64,000 bases of DNA, from positions 186,001 to 250,000 of the forward strand of contig NZ_JALIQS010000003.1 in assembly GCF_024704725.1 (NCBI RefSeq), written 5' to 3'. This DNA comes from Shinella sp. CPCC 101442. Lineage in GTDB: Bacteria; Pseudomonadota; Alphaproteobacteria; Rhizobiales; Rhizobiaceae. Position 1 is the first letter of the stretch. Each line of letters begins with the position of its first letter. The notes under the pieces were generated by a model. That model was not told where the DNA came from. It searched no databases and saw only the letters and a list, made by a program, of their open reading frames with translations. Shown in pieces: positions 1 through 8,506 of the stretch. The translations under genes and the position numbers were made by a program.

Positions 1-221
1 CCATGCTCGCCGCCTTGCAGGCGCCGATCATCATGATGTCACAGAACCGGCAAGCCTCCCGCGACCGTTTCGAGGCCAGCAAGGACTACGAGGTCAACCT
101 CAAGGCCGAGATCGAACTGATGGCGCTGCATCACAAGATCGACACCCACTTCGTCGGCGAGATTGCGGCATTGAAAATGGAAATCCTGCGGCTGCATGAA
201 GCGTTACGAAACAGAATGTAA
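1..221 (+). CDS. DUF1003 family membrane protein, C-terminal part
   Basis: Only the last 72 residues are in the window; the gene begins before the left edge and the reading frame is open from base 3. The visible part starts in the cytosolic end of a hydrophobic stretch (LAALQAPIIMMSQNRQ) and continues into a charged helix with a YEVNLKAE motif. This pattern is characteristic of the tail of DUF1003 membrane proteins, whose function is unknown. The helical tail with repeated acidic and leucine residues (KAEIELMALHHKID) fits the family. The internal Met at base 3 is not the true start. A Mg/Co transport link is sometimes suggested for relatives, but nothing here tests it. Confidence 0.75.
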   Translation, partial: MLAALQAPIIMMSQNRQASRDRFEASKDYEVNLKAEIELMALHHKIDTHFVGEIAALKMEILRLHEALRNRM

Positions 222-366
222 CACTTTGTTACAACCCAAGGTGAGGATAAATGTAGGGATGTGAACCTATAGGAGAAATTAACATTTCGGGCGCACCGTT
301 AGGCTGCATCCGCAATTCAAGGATGCGGGAAACTTAGGTTGTTCGTTAAACCAAGGAGGACATGTC

Positions 367-789
367 ATGCACGTCTTGTCCCGCCTGTCGACGGATCGCA
401 ATGGCACTTCGGCGCTGGAATTTGCGATCGTCGCCCCGCTCTTCTTCCTCGTTCTCTTCACGCTGATCGCTTACGGCATCTACCTTTCCGTGACGCACTC
501 GGTGCAACAGATCGCCGCCGATGCTGCAAGAACTGCCGTCGCAGGCCTCAATTCGAGCGAGCGCGTGACGCTCGTCAATCACTATCTCGATGCCTCGCGG
601 TTCAACTACTCGTTCATCAACCGCCGGAAGATGAAGGTGCTGGTCTCCGACGACCCAAACAATCCGGACCAGTTCACCGTCACGATCACCTACGATTCGA
701 GTGATCTGCCCATCTGGAAGATGTTCACCTTCGCCTTGCCCGAGGACAAGATCGAACGTTACGCCACCGTGCGCGTGGGAGGGATGTGA
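367..789 (+). CDS. TadE-type pilus assembly protein
   Basis: A 140-residue protein with a basic, polar N-terminus followed at about residues 17-40 by the hydrophobic TadE segment, containing LEFAIVAPLFFLVLF with the conserved Glu ahead of the membrane helix. This is the minor pseudopilin signature of the Tad/Flp pilus system, which is processed at the inner membrane. A purine-rich site (AAGGAGG) lies 5' of the ATG. The next gene, TadG-like, begins right after its stop, so the two form an operon. No other tad genes (flp, cpaB-F, tadB/C) are present in the window, so this is either an outlying pair or the edge of a larger locus to the left. The remaining ~100 residues are extracytoplasmic. Confidence 0.85.
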   Translation: MHVLSRLSTDRNGTSALEFAIVAPLFFLVLFTLIAYGIYLSVTHSVQQIAADAARTAVAGLNSSERVTLVNHYLDASRFNYSFINRRKMKVLVSDDPNNPDQFTVTITYDSSDLPIWKMFTFALPEDKIERYATVRVGGM

Positions 790-791
790 CC

Positions 792-2507
792 ATGAAACGT
801 CTCAATTCGTTGGTTTCGAACCGTTCCGGCAATATCGGCACGCTCGCCGCACTCAGCTTGCCGTTGGTGATCTTCTCCGTCGCGCTCGGTGTCGATTATG
901 GCTACCTCACGGTGCAGCAGCGCCAGTTGCAGGCATCCGCCGATCTCGCCGCCATTGCCGCGGCCGCGAATGTCGGCGAGGCGGAAAAATCGGCCGCGGC
1001 CTATTTCGCGTTGAACGGCCTGCCCGTCTCCGTTGCCGGCAGCGATGGCAACATCATCGCGCCAGTCGTCCTGCCGGGCTCCGGGCGCACGCCTGCCAAG
1101 GCAAAGGTCGAGCGCGGTCGCTACGTTGCAAATCCCGACATCGCGCCGGAACAGCGCTTCAAGGCGACGAGCGCCGATGCTGATGCCGCACGCGTGACGC
1201 TGTCGCGGTCGGGCGATCTGTTCGTCGCTTCGATCTTCACGGCCAAATCGCCGGTATTGACGGCGGTGGGGTCGGCGGCGCGCAACAAGATCGCCGCGTT
1301 CTCCGTGGGCACGCGGCTTGCCAGCCTCAATGACGGTATTCTCAACGCGCTGCTTGGCCAGTTGCTTGGCACGAAATTGTCGCTGAAAGTGATGGACTAC
1401 CGGGCGCTGCTCGACGCCGACATAGCGATCAATCCGTTCCTGAAGGCCGTTGCGACGGAACTGAACCTCACGGCGGCAACCTATGAAGACGTGCTGAATG
1501 CCGGCGTGACGATGCCGCAACTTCTCGCGTCCATGCGGGCGGTCGAAGGCCTTTCGGCCACGACGCGCTCGACGCTTAGGGCAATCGAACAGGCGACGGC
1601 GAGCAGCAAGGTCAAGTTGCCGCTGTCGCGCATCCTCAATATCGATCCGAAGAAGGGCGTTGCGGTCGCCACTGGTGGTGACTGGAAGATGTCGATCAAT
1701 GCGCTGCAGATGGTCTCGGCCGCCGCGGCGCTCGCCAATGGCAAGAACCAGGTGGCGCTCGATCTCGGCACCTCGCTGCCCGGCCTTGCCGCCGTCAGCG
1801 TGCGCCTTGCGATCGGCGAGCCGCCGGTCGAAACGCCCGCCCATCGCCTCGGTGAGCCGGGCAGCGCGGTGCGCAGCGCCCAAACGCGGCTTGCCGTGGA
1901 GGTGAGCTTCGACGGATTGGCGACGCTTGCGGGCCTGCGCATCAAGCTGCCGCTCTATGTCGAAGTCGCGGCCTCCGAAGCCAAGCTCGCCGATATCCGC
2001 TGTCTCGGAGGCACGGCGGAGAATGCCAATGTCTCAGTCGATGCCGTGCCGGGTGTCGCTGAAATTGCGCTCGGCAAGGTCGATCCGTCCGTCCTGTCGG
2101 ACTTTTCCGACGAGCCGCGCGTCCAGAAGGCACGCATCCTCGATTCCGGCCTGGTGCGTATCGATGCCATTGCCCATGTCGAGGCGAAAAACCTCGGCCG
2201 CACCCGCCTCGCCTTCTCGCCGACGGAAATCGCGTCACGCACCATCAAGACCGTTTCGACGCGCAGCACGTTGACCTCTACGACGAAGACGCTTCTGGAA
2301 AACCTCGACCTCGATGTCCAGATCCTCTTCCTCACGCTCGGCACGCCAAAGGCGGTGACATCGGCGCTTGCCTCGACGCTGGCGACGGTGACGGCGCCGA
2401 TCGACGAGCTGCTCTACAACCTGCTGCTGGTCGTCGGCGTCCGGGTCGGGGAAGCGGATATCCGGGTCACGGGCGTGCGCTGCCAGCGCCCCGCTCTGGT
2501 GCAGTAG
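792..2507 (+). CDS. TadG-like pilus assembly protein (TadE/TadG N-terminal domain)
   Basis: A 571-residue protein. The N-terminus reads NRSGNIGTLAALSLPL followed by a hydrophobic helix to about residue 30, the Tad-type leader of TadG proteins, with DYGYLTVQQRQLQASADLAA after it, as in TadG_N domains. The rest is a long extracytoplasmic region rich in Ala, Leu and Thr with no von Willebrand domain that I can recognise; a Cys near residue 399 and one near the end may pair. A GTG at 786 overlaps the upstream stop, but the ATG at 792 has the better spacing from GGGAGGG and is chosen. Expected to act with the upstream TadE in pilus or surface assembly. Confidence 0.8.
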   Translation: MKRLNSLVSNRSGNIGTLAALSLPLVIFSVALGVDYGYLTVQQRQLQASADLAAIAAAANVGEAEKSAAAYFALNGLPVSVAGSDGNIIAPVVLPGSGRTPAKAKVERGRYVANPDIAPEQRFKATSADADAARVTLSRSGDLFVASIFTAKSPVLTAVGSAARNKIAAFSVGTRLASLNDGILNALLGQLLGTKLSLKVMDYRALLDADIAINPFLKAVATELNLTAATYEDVLNAGVTMPQLLASMRAVEGLSATTRSTLRAIEQATASSKVKLPLSRILNIDPKKGVAVATGGDWKMSINALQMVSAAAALANGKNQVALDLGTSLPGLAAVSVRLAIGEPPVETPAHRLGEPGSAVRSAQTRLAVEVSFDGLATLAGLRIKLPLYVEVAASEAKLADIRCLGGTAENANVSVDAVPGVAEIALGKVDPSVLSDFSDEPRVQKARILDSGLVRIDAIAHVEAKNLGRTRLAFSPTEIASRTIKTVSTRSTLTSTTKTLLENLDLDVQILFLTLGTPKAVTSALASTLATVTAPIDELLYNLLLVVGVRVGEADIRVTGVRCQRPALVQ

Positions 2508-2522
2508 CGGAGACGACGCGCC

Positions 2523-2918
2523 TCATCTGCCTTGAGCGTATTGGGGCGCGTCGTCGGGGATCTCGTAGTAATCGCCCTTGTCGGCGCAGAAGATGTGAAC
2601 GCCGATCTTCAAGCCCGTCGGCTGCTCGAACGAGCCGGCCATGATCGACGTATAGGTCGAGCCGTCGCCCTTCCAGAACAATGCGGAGCCGCAGGTACGG
2701 CAGAAGCCGCGGCTTGCCGTCTCGCTCGCCCGATACCAGGTGACACTCTCCGCGCCCTCCACGTCCAGTCCCTCGTCCAGCACATTGGTCGCCGCGTAGA
2801 AATGCCCCGTCTGCCGGCGGCACTGGCTGCAATGACAGGCGATCACCTCGCGCAGCTGGCCGGACGTGCGAAACCGCACCGCGCCGCAAAGGCAATGTCC
2901 CGAATGCGTCTCGCTCAT
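2523..2918 (-). CDS. GFA family (glutathione-dependent formaldehyde-activating enzyme-like) zinc protein
   Basis: A 131-residue protein with the GFA/CENP-V fold zinc ligands in order: HCLCGAVRF near the N-terminus, CHCSQCRRQTG about residue 30 and FCRTCGSALFW about residue 70. Family members bind zinc and some interact with glutathione-bound formaldehyde or other thiol adducts, but most, including this one, have no proven substrate. The ATG at 2918 is preceded by GGGGAAG at good spacing; an upstream in-frame extension of 44 residues lacks similarity to the family and is rejected. Convergent with tadG, 15 bases apart. It lies downstream of DAHP synthase, separated by a terminator, so probably a separate unit. 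Confidence 0.85.
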   Translation of the reverse strand: MSETHSGHCLCGAVRFRTSGQLREVIACHCSQCRRQTGHFYAATNVLDEGLDVEGAESVTWYRASETASRGFCRTCGSALFWKGDGSTYTSIMAGSFEQPTGLKIGVHIFCADKGDYYEIPDDAPQYAQGR

Positions 2919-2950
2919 GTCTTCCCCTTTTTTGATTGTGCGCAGACGCG

Positions 2951-2990
2951 CAAACGAAAACCGGGCCAGCTTTGCCAGCCGGCCCGGTCC
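2951..2990 (-). terminator. intrinsic terminator after DAHP synthase
   Basis: On the minus strand an 8-bp GC stem (ACCGGGCC paired with GGCCCGGT) is followed by TTTTCGTTTG. It lies between the DAHP synthase stop and the GFA gene, both transcribed leftwards, and is placed to end the DAHP synthase transcript. Confidence 0.75.
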
Positions 2991-3063
2991 TGTCAAATTC
3001 ACATTCCTGAATGCTTGCATCAGCGCCGCTAATTTACGGAGCCAAAGCATGAACGGATAGGGA

Positions 3064-4437
3064 TCAACCGTTCACAACCATGCGCTTTTCATCGCGACCG
3101 CCCTTCATGCGCTCGGCAAGAAGGAAGGCGAGCTCGAGTGCCTGGTCGGCATTGAGGCGCGGATCGCAATGGGTGTGGTAGCGGTCGGCGAGGTCGTCGC
3201 CCGACAGCGCGCGTGCGCCACCCGTGCATTCCGTCACATCGTTGCCGGTCATCTCGATATGGATGCCGCCCGGATGCGTGCCTTCCGCGCGGTGGATCTG
3301 GAAGAAGCTTTCGACTTCCGACAGGATCCGCTCGAACGGACGGGTCTTGTAGTTGTTGAGCGTGATCGTGTTGCCATGCATCGGATCGCAGGACCAGACG
3401 ACCTTCTTGCCCTCGCGCTCGACGGCGCGAATGAGCTTCGGCAGGTTATCGGCAACCTTGTCGTGACCGAAGCGGCAGATCAGCGTCAGGCGGCCGGCCT
3501 CGTTGGACGGGTTCAGCAGATCGATCAGCTCAAGCAGGCCGTCACCGGTCAGCGACGGGCCGCACTTGAGGCCGAGCGGGTTCTTGATGCCGCGGCAATA
3601 TTCAATATGCGCATGGTCGGCCTGGCGCGTGCGGTCACCGATCCAGATCATATGGCCGGAGGTCGCATACCAGTCGCCGGATGTCGAATCAACGCGGGTC
3701 AGCGCCTGCTCGTAGCCGAGCAGCAGCGCCTCATGGCTGGTGAAGAAATCGGTCTCGCGCAGGTTCGGATTGCTCTCCGGCGTGATGCCGATGGCCTTCA
3801 TGAAGTCCATCGTTTCGGAAATCCGGTCGGCGAGCTTGCGGTAGCGCTCGGCCTGCGGGCTGTCCTTGACGAAGCCGAGCATCCACTGGTGCACGTTGTC
3901 GAGATTGGCGTAGCCGCCCATCGCGAAGGCGCGCAGCAGGTTCAGGGTCGCCGCCGACTGGCGGTAGGCCATGATCTGGCGTTCCGGGTTCGGAATGCGG
4001 GCTTCCTCGGTGAACTCGATGCCGTTGATGATATCGCCGCGGTAGGACGGCAGCGACACGTCACCCTGCTTCTCGGTGTTCGAGGAGCGCGGCTTGGCGA
4101 ACTGACCGGCGATACGGCCGACCTTGACGACCGGCTGCTGGGCGCCAAACGTCAAGACCACGGCCATCTGGAGGAAGGCGCGGAAGAAGTCGCGGATCGT
4201 ATCGGCGCCGTGTTCGGCGAAGCTCTCGGCGCAATCGCCGCCCTGCAGCAGAAAACCCTTGCCATCAGCGACATTGGCGAGCGCGCTCTTCAGGCGGCGG
4301 GCCTCGCCGGCGAAGACGAGCGGCGGAAACTTCGCGAGGCGCTCTTCAGTCGCCGCCAATGCGGCGAGATCCGGATAATCCGGAACCTGCTGGATGGGCT
4401 TGTGCCGCCAGCTGGTCGGGGTCCAATTCTGTGCCAT
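3064..4437 (-). CDS. class II 3-deoxy-7-phosphoheptulonate (DAHP) synthase
   Basis: A 457-residue protein of the plant-type (class II) DAHP synthase family, which condenses phosphoenolpyruvate and erythrose-4-phosphate as the first step of the shikimate pathway in the cytosol. Recognisable family motifs are [11 protein letters not shown] at the start, [45 protein letters not shown] and MHGNT. Length is standard. The ATG at 4437 has GGTGAG 5 bases upstream; an in-frame GTG three codons earlier is less likely. This is the usual DAHP synthase in rhizobia, where the symbol varies (aroF, aroG or aroA-II), so no symbol is given. A terminator follows the stop. Confidence 0.95.
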   Translation of the reverse strand: MAQNWTPTSWRHKPIQQVPDYPDLAALAATEERLAKFPPLVFAGEARRLKSALANVADGKGFLLQGGDCAESFAEHGADTIRDFFRAFLQMAVVLTFGAQQPVVKVGRIAGQFAKPRSSNTEKQGDVSLPSYRGDIINGIEFTEEARIPNPERQIMAYRQSAATLNLLRAFAMGGYANLDNVHQWMLGFVKDSPQAERYRKLADRISETMDFMKAIGITPESNPNLRETDFFTSHEALLLGYEQALTRVDSTSGDWYATSGHMIWIGDRTRQADHAHIEYCRGIKNPLGLKCGPSLTGDGLLELIDLLNPSNEAGRLTLICRFGHDKVADNLPKLIRAVEREGKKVVWSCDPMHGNTITLNNYKTRPFERILSEVESFFQIHRAEGTHPGGIHIEMTGNDVTECTGGARALSGDDLADRYHTHCDPRLNADQALELAFLLAERMKGGRDEKRMVVNG

Positions 4438-4989
4438 GATACTCACCTGTCCTGAGCGCTCGCGAAAGCCTGCGGGCGCCCCTCCGTTTTGAAGATGCGG
4501 GCTTATAAACCGTTAGATGGTTCTTGCATAGCCGAACTTCCAGCGGTCACCGAGGCAATTGCGACGGCGGTGTGTTTCCTGTGACAGACGGCAGACCGCC
4601 AATCAGGCCCGGGAGCGGCGTGAAGCCGCCCCGGATGCGAATATCCAGCCGGAAACAGGCCTTTCCCCGGCCTTTCGCGGTTGCGGCCGGCCGCGTTCCA
4701 GCCGTCGGCTGAACAGAGTGTTCACCCATTGCAGGCCACGCCATTCCGTCCGCTCCAGCGGGTCGGCGAAGGCGTTGCGTTGCGACCGTTGCATTGCAGT
4801 CGTCTGTCGATCGAAGGCGATCATCCATTCCGGGTTCATGACGAAACTCCCTGTTTGCGGTGTCCGTCATGGAAGTAGCGACCGTTTTGCGGTCTTCGTA
4901 GATGCGGAAATGAAATGCCCGTTTCACCGGTGAGCGATACCGGCGACCGCTTTTGCGCTATGAAAGGAGACGCAAACGAGGAACCGGAT
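4438..4989. other. intergenic region between DAHP synthase and LysR gene
   Basis: A 552-base region between divergent genes. It should hold the promoters of both. The only coding candidate is the short minus-strand frame described separately at 4603-4839. No tRNA, hairpin terminator or repeat was recognised. Confidence 0.5.
4603..4839 (-). CDS. small hypothetical protein (uncertain)
   Basis: A 78-residue frame between two divergent genes. In its favour are a good ribosome site (AGGGAG, 8 bases before the ATG) and a natural-looking first half (MNPEWMIAFDRQTTAMQRSQ). Against it, the second half is Arg/Pro/Gly-rich like random translation of GC-rich DNA, overlapping frames on both strands are also open, and no family is recognised. 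The protein would be basic and cytosolic with no membrane segment. If real, it is probably its own transcript running towards DAHP synthase. Confidence 0.4.
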   Translation of the reverse strand: MNPEWMIAFDRQTTAMQRSQRNAFADPLERTEWRGLQWVNTLFSRRLERGRPQPRKAGERPVSGWIFASGAASRRSRA

Positions 4990-5892
4990 ATGTCGGAAGT
5001 CGACTGGAGCGATCTGCAGCTTTTCTTCCACGTCGCCGCCGAGGGCGGGCTTGCCGGCGCGGCGACCATGACGGGCATCAGCGCGCCGACGATCGGCCGC
5101 CGCATGCTGGCGCTGGAGCGCGCCATGGGCCGCACGCTCTTCGTCCGCAGCCAGCAAGGCTATCGGCTTGCGCCTGACGGCGTGGTGCTGTTCGAGCATG
5201 TACAGACCATCCGCCGCACGACGGCCGACATCACCCGCTGGCATGGCGATGCCTTCGCGCTGCCCATCGTCTCCATTGCCGGCGATATCTGGTTGACGGG
5301 CTTCGTCGCCGACAACACAGGTGAGCTTCGCGGCTCGGAAGACAGTTTCCGCCTCTGCTGCAAGCGGCTCCCGCCCGGCGACGACCTGACCTATCGCCAC
5401 GGCATGATCTTCCTCCTCCATGCCGCCCCGAAAACCGGAAACGTCGCCGTGCGCAAGTCGGTGGAGGTCGCCTATGCCGTCTATCGCGCGGCAGACCACG
5501 TCTTCGAGACGGACCTGCCCTGGGTGTCCATCGGCACGGAGGTCGCGGTATCGGAGCCGGAGAAATGGGTTTTCCGCCATCACGAAAACCAGATCCACAC
5601 CTGGACGAACGCACCTGACATTCTCGCCCGGCTGATCGCCGGTGGCGCGGGACGCGGCGTGCTGCCGACATTCGTGGGAGACGCGATGCCGGCGCTGATG
5701 CGCGAGGGCGCCCCCATCGAGGCCCTCACGCATCCGCTGTGGCTCGCCGTCAACGACGACGACCGCCACCGGCCGGAAATGCGCCTCGCACTCGATCGCC
5801 TCGCAGCACTCTTCAAGCACCACGAGGATCGTTTCGCCGGTCGCCTCCCGGTGGAAAGGAAGCCGGCGCTTAGAGCCGCTGCCCGTTCTTGA
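4990..5892 (+). CDS. LysR family transcriptional regulator
   Basis: A 300-residue protein whose first 60 residues form a LysR winged helix-turn-helix (DLQLFFHVAAEGGLAGAA, then SAPTIGRRMLALERAMG and TLFVRSQQGYRL). The remaining part is the periplasmic-binding-like effector domain, shortened and divergent but of usual total length. The ATG at 4990 follows GAGG by about 8 bases; an in-frame ATG at 4960 is possible. It converges with glutathione reductase, and the two coding ends overlap by 23 bases. The target and effector are unknown. No obvious divergent partner operon lies upstream except the uncertain small frame. Confidence 0.9.
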   Translation: MSEVDWSDLQLFFHVAAEGGLAGAATMTGISAPTIGRRMLALERAMGRTLFVRSQQGYRLAPDGVVLFEHVQTIRRTTADITRWHGDAFALPIVSIAGDIWLTGFVADNTGELRGSEDSFRLCCKRLPPGDDLTYRHGMIFLLHAAPKTGNVAVRKSVEVAYAVYRAADHVFETDLPWVSIGTEVAVSEPEKWVFRHHENQIHTWTNAPDILARLIAGGAGRGVLPTFVGDAMPALMREGAPIEALTHPLWLAVNDDDRHRPEMRLALDRLAALFKHHEDRFAGRLPVERKPALRAAARS

Positions 5893-7258
5893 TGCGGTAG
5901 CTCGGCTGGTACATCGTCACCAGCTCTTCGGACGCCGTCGGATGCACCGCCATGGTACGGTCGAAATCGTCCTTGGTGACGCCGGCCTTCAGCGAGATGC
6001 CGAGCAGCTGCGCCATCTCGCCCGCCTCATGGCCGAGGATATGTGCACCCACGACCTTGCGGTCCGCCGCGTTGACGACGAGCTTCATGATCGTCTTTTC
6101 CTGACGGCCCGACAGCGTCGCCTTCATCGGCCGGAATTCGGCGCGGTAGATTTCGAGATCGTCGAACTTCTTCGCCGCGTCCTCTTCGCTTAAGCCCACC
6201 GTGCCGATTTCCGGCTGCGAGAAGACGGCGGTGGCGATGAGGTCGTGGTCCGGCGAGACCGGATTGCCGCGGAACTCCGTCTCGATGAAGCACATGGCCT
6301 CATGGATGGCGACCGGCGTCAGTTGCACACGATCCGTAACGTCACCGAGCGCGAAAATGCCTGAAACATTGGTGCGCGAAAAATCGTCGACGATGATGGC
6401 GCCGCGCTCGTTCGTCGCCACACCGGCCGTCTCCAGCCCGAGGCTACCCGTGTTCGGCACGCGGCCGAGCGCCAGCATGACCTGATCGACGACAAGCGTC
6501 TCGCCGGCCTTGGTGGCGACAGAACGCTTGCCATCCGCCGTTCCCGAAACGCTGGTGATGATGTCTTCGCAGATCACGCGAATGCCCTTGGCGATCATCG
6601 CCGCCTGCACGCCCTGACGCATGTCCTGGTCGAAGCGCGACAGGATCTGCTTGCCGCGATAGATCAGCGTCGTCTCGACGCCGAGGCCGTGGAAGATGTT
6701 GGCGAACTCGACCGCGATGTAGCCGCCGCCGGAGATGACGATGGACTTCGGCATGTCCGGCAGGTCGAAGGCCTCGTTCGAGGAGATGCAGAGTTCGTGG
6801 CCGGGCAGATCGGCATGCGGCGTCGGGTGACCGCCGACGGCGATCAGGATGCGCTCGGCCGTCACCAGCTCGTCGGTCGCCGTCAGGCGCAGGGTATTCG
6901 GCCCCACCAGCACGGCGCGGGTCGCCAGAATGGTCGCAGCAGCATTGTCGAGGCCCTTGCGATAGAGGCCTTCGAGGCGGGTGATCTCCTTCTCCTTGGC
7001 GGCGACGAGCGCCTGCCAGTCGAAGGTGCTTTCGCCGACCGTCCAGCCGAAGCCGGCCGCGTCCTCGAAATGCTCGGGAAATTGCGAGGCATAGACATAC
7101 AGCTTCTTCGGCACGCAGCCGCGGATGACGCAGGTGCCGCCGAAACGGAACTCTTCGGCGATCGCCACCTTCTTGCCCATGCTCGCCGCAAGGCGCGCGC
7201 TGCGCACGCCGCCGGAGCCTCCGCCGATGACGAAGAGGTCGTAGTCGAATGTCGGCAT
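5870..7258 (-). CDS. gor: glutathione-disulfide reductase
   Basis: A 462-residue flavoprotein that reduces glutathione disulfide with NADPH in the cytosol. The FAD-binding GGGSGG motif is at residues 12-17, the redox-active disulfide is Cys43/Cys48 within GGTCVIRGCVPKK, a second nucleotide-binding motif SGGGYIAVEFA follows, and the C-terminal HPTASEELVTMY carries the catalytic His. KLYVYASQF distinguishes it from lipoamide dehydrogenases and fits bacterial glutathione reductases. The ATG at 7258 is preceded by AGGAG; longer upstream frame is rejected. Its 3' end overlaps the end of the LysR gene, so antisense interplay of the two transcripts is possible. Confidence 0.95.
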   Translation of the reverse strand: MPTFDYDLFVIGGGSGGVRSARLAASMGKKVAIAEEFRFGGTCVIRGCVPKKLYVYASQFPEHFEDAAGFGWTVGESTFDWQALVAAKEKEITRLEGLYRKGLDNAAATILATRAVLVGPNTLRLTATDELVTAERILIAVGGHPTPHADLPGHELCISSNEAFDLPDMPKSIVISGGGYIAVEFANIFHGLGVETTLIYRGKQILSRFDQDMRQGVQAAMIAKGIRVICEDIITSVSGTADGKRSVATKAGETLVVDQVMLALGRVPNTGSLGLETAGVATNERGAIIVDDFSRTNVSGIFALGDVTDRVQLTPVAIHEAMCFIETEFRGNPVSPDHDLIATAVFSQPEIGTVGLSEEDAAKKFDDLEIYRAEFRPMKATLSGRQEKTIMKLVVNAADRKVVGAHILGHEAGEMAQLLGISLKAGVTKDDFDRTMAVHPTASEELVTMYQPSYRIKNGQRL

Positions 7259-7432
7259 GGTGATCTCCTGCGGGCAAGGCTGGCCGGACGGCCGTAAAAG
7301 GTGTGGCAGTGCGAATCCGCCACCTGATTTCCTCCATATAGGAACGTCGAAGACAAAAGGAAAAGAGCAGCGCGCCACGATCCGCACGCGACCAACTGGA
7401 AAGCCGCGCGTTCCAACGATACCCTCCCCAAA

Positions 7433-7447
7433 ATTGGCGATGCCAAT
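7433..7447. promoter_or_regulatory. inverted repeat in the gor/secreted protein intergenic region
   Basis: ATTGGC-GAT-GCCAAT, 6-bp arms with a 3-base spacer, in the 267-base region between divergent gor and the small secreted protein gene. The form suits a dimeric regulator, but 6-bp arms also arise by chance. Confidence 0.3.
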
Positions 7448-7525
7448 CTGACGAATATCATTTACCGCAGAGCCAACACACCGTAGGAAGTAGGCGCTCG
7501 ATTGTGGGCTAACCGGATGATAGAT

Positions 7526-7861
7526 ATGTCTAATTTAAAAGTTTTCGCTGCATCTGCAGTGGCACTCGCCATGCTTGCAGGCCCGGCTCTCGCGGAAGAT
7601 CTCGTCTTCCAGCTGAAGAACGGCACCAACTCCGTCCTGACCCGTTTCTACACCTCGCCCGTCGGCGTCGACAAGTGGGAAGACGATGTGTTCGGCGAAC
7701 AGGTTCTCAACCCCGGCGAGACGATCGAAATCACCATCGCTGACGGCCGCGACGTCTGCAATTACGACATGCGCTTCGAGTTCACCGAGGATTCCGATCT
7801 CGATACGACCACCGACAAGCAGAACCTCTGCGAGCTCGGCGAATATACGATCCATGAATGA
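7526..7861 (+). CDS. small secreted acidic protein, function unknown
   Basis: A 111-residue protein with a clear Sec signal peptide: NLKVFAASAVALAMLAGPALA, cut after AxA near residue 23. The mature part is acidic (EDLVFQLKNGT, then many Asp/Glu) with two cysteines (VCNYDM and NLCEL) that could form a periplasmic disulfide. The FQLKNGTNSVLTRFYTSP start suggests a small beta-sandwich. No functional family is recognised with confidence. The ATG at 7526 begins directly with the signal peptide; an ATG three codons earlier (7517) is an alternative, and neither has a strong ribosome site. Divergent from gor and followed by a bidirectional terminator. Confidence 0.8.
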   Translation: MSNLKVFAASAVALAMLAGPALAEDLVFQLKNGTNSVLTRFYTSPVGVDKWEDDVFGEQVLNPGETIEITIADGRDVCNYDMRFEFTEDSDLDTTTDKQNLCELGEYTIHE

Positions 7862-7914
7862 AAAACGGGCCGCCTGTGACAGGGCGGCCTGCGTCTTCCA
7901 TCACGATGCAGAAG

Positions 7915-7940
7915 AAAGGCGGCCAGAGAGCCGCCTTTTT
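7915..7940. terminator. bidirectional intrinsic terminator
   Basis: AAAGGCGGC, 6-base loop CAGAGA, GCCGCCTTT followed by more T. A-rich left and T-rich right flanks suit both directions, between the convergent secreted protein and DUF2059 genes. A second GC hairpin (GGCCGCC/GGCGGCC) lies just upstream at 7868-7889. Confidence 0.8.
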
Positions 7941-7945
7941 GATGA

Positions 7946-8488
7946 TTACTGCTGCGGCTGCGCTTCGCCGCCTTCGGCTGGCTGCGGCGTACCGAGGATG
8001 TTCTGGAGCTTCTTGCCGCTTTCGACCTGCAGGTCGCGGCCGATGCCGGCGGCCCAGATTTCAGCCGCCTTCATGAGGCTGCGGGTCGCGATCGGGCCGT
8101 CGGTCAGGAGCTTCTTGCCAACAGGCGAAGAATAGAAGTCGGCGATCGCCTTCAGCTCGTCCTGGGTGAAGGTCTTTGCGTAGATCGACGCGGCTTCCTT
8201 CTCGAGATCGGCGCGGCGCGGCGCGAGCGCAAGCGCCTGCTCATCGACGGTCGCGTTGATTTCGGCCTCGTGGTTCGGCGAAGCCTGGATGAGCGCTGCC
8301 TTGGCGCGCATGGCAAGGCTCGGAAGAATGTTGTCGAAGCCTGCCGTCGCCGCGATGGCGTCGATGGCGGCGCGGGCGGTCTTCATCTGTTCGTCCGTGA
8401 CGTCCTGCGCCTTGACGGCGCCGACGAGGCTTGCCGAAACGATAAGGGTCAGCGCGAAGGTCCGGCCGAAACCAGCGAATTTGATCAT
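7946..8488 (-). CDS. DUF2059 domain-containing secreted protein
   Basis: A 180-residue protein with a signal peptide (basic start, hydrophobic LALTLIVSASLVGAV, cut near AKA) and a DUF2059 domain over roughly residues 85-150, including YAKTFTQDELKAIADFYSSPVGKKLL, whose ADFYSSPVGK core is the family hallmark. Located in the periplasm by inference. The function of the family is not established. It starts 18 bases after rpiA on the same strand, so the two are almost surely cotranscribed. The tail is Pro/Glu/Gln-rich and probably disordered. Confidence 0.85.
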   Translation of the reverse strand: MIKFAGFGRTFALTLIVSASLVGAVKAQDVTDEQMKTARAAIDAIAATAGFDNILPSLAMRAKAALIQASPNHEAEINATVDEQALALAPRRADLEKEAASIYAKTFTQDELKAIADFYSSPVGKKLLTDGPIATRSLMKAAEIWAAGIGRDLQVESGKKLQNILGTPQPAEGGEAQPQQ

Positions 8489-8506
8489 GTCGGTCTGTGC
8501 TCCTGT

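Noticed and set aside
3169-4455. 428-codon plus-strand frame across DAHP synthase
   Set aside because: Antisense shadow of a certain gene.
4547-4927. 126-codon minus-strand frame in the DAHP synthase / LysR gap
   Set aside because: No ribosome site and unbiased composition; the shorter 78-codon frame in the same place is a slightly better candidate.
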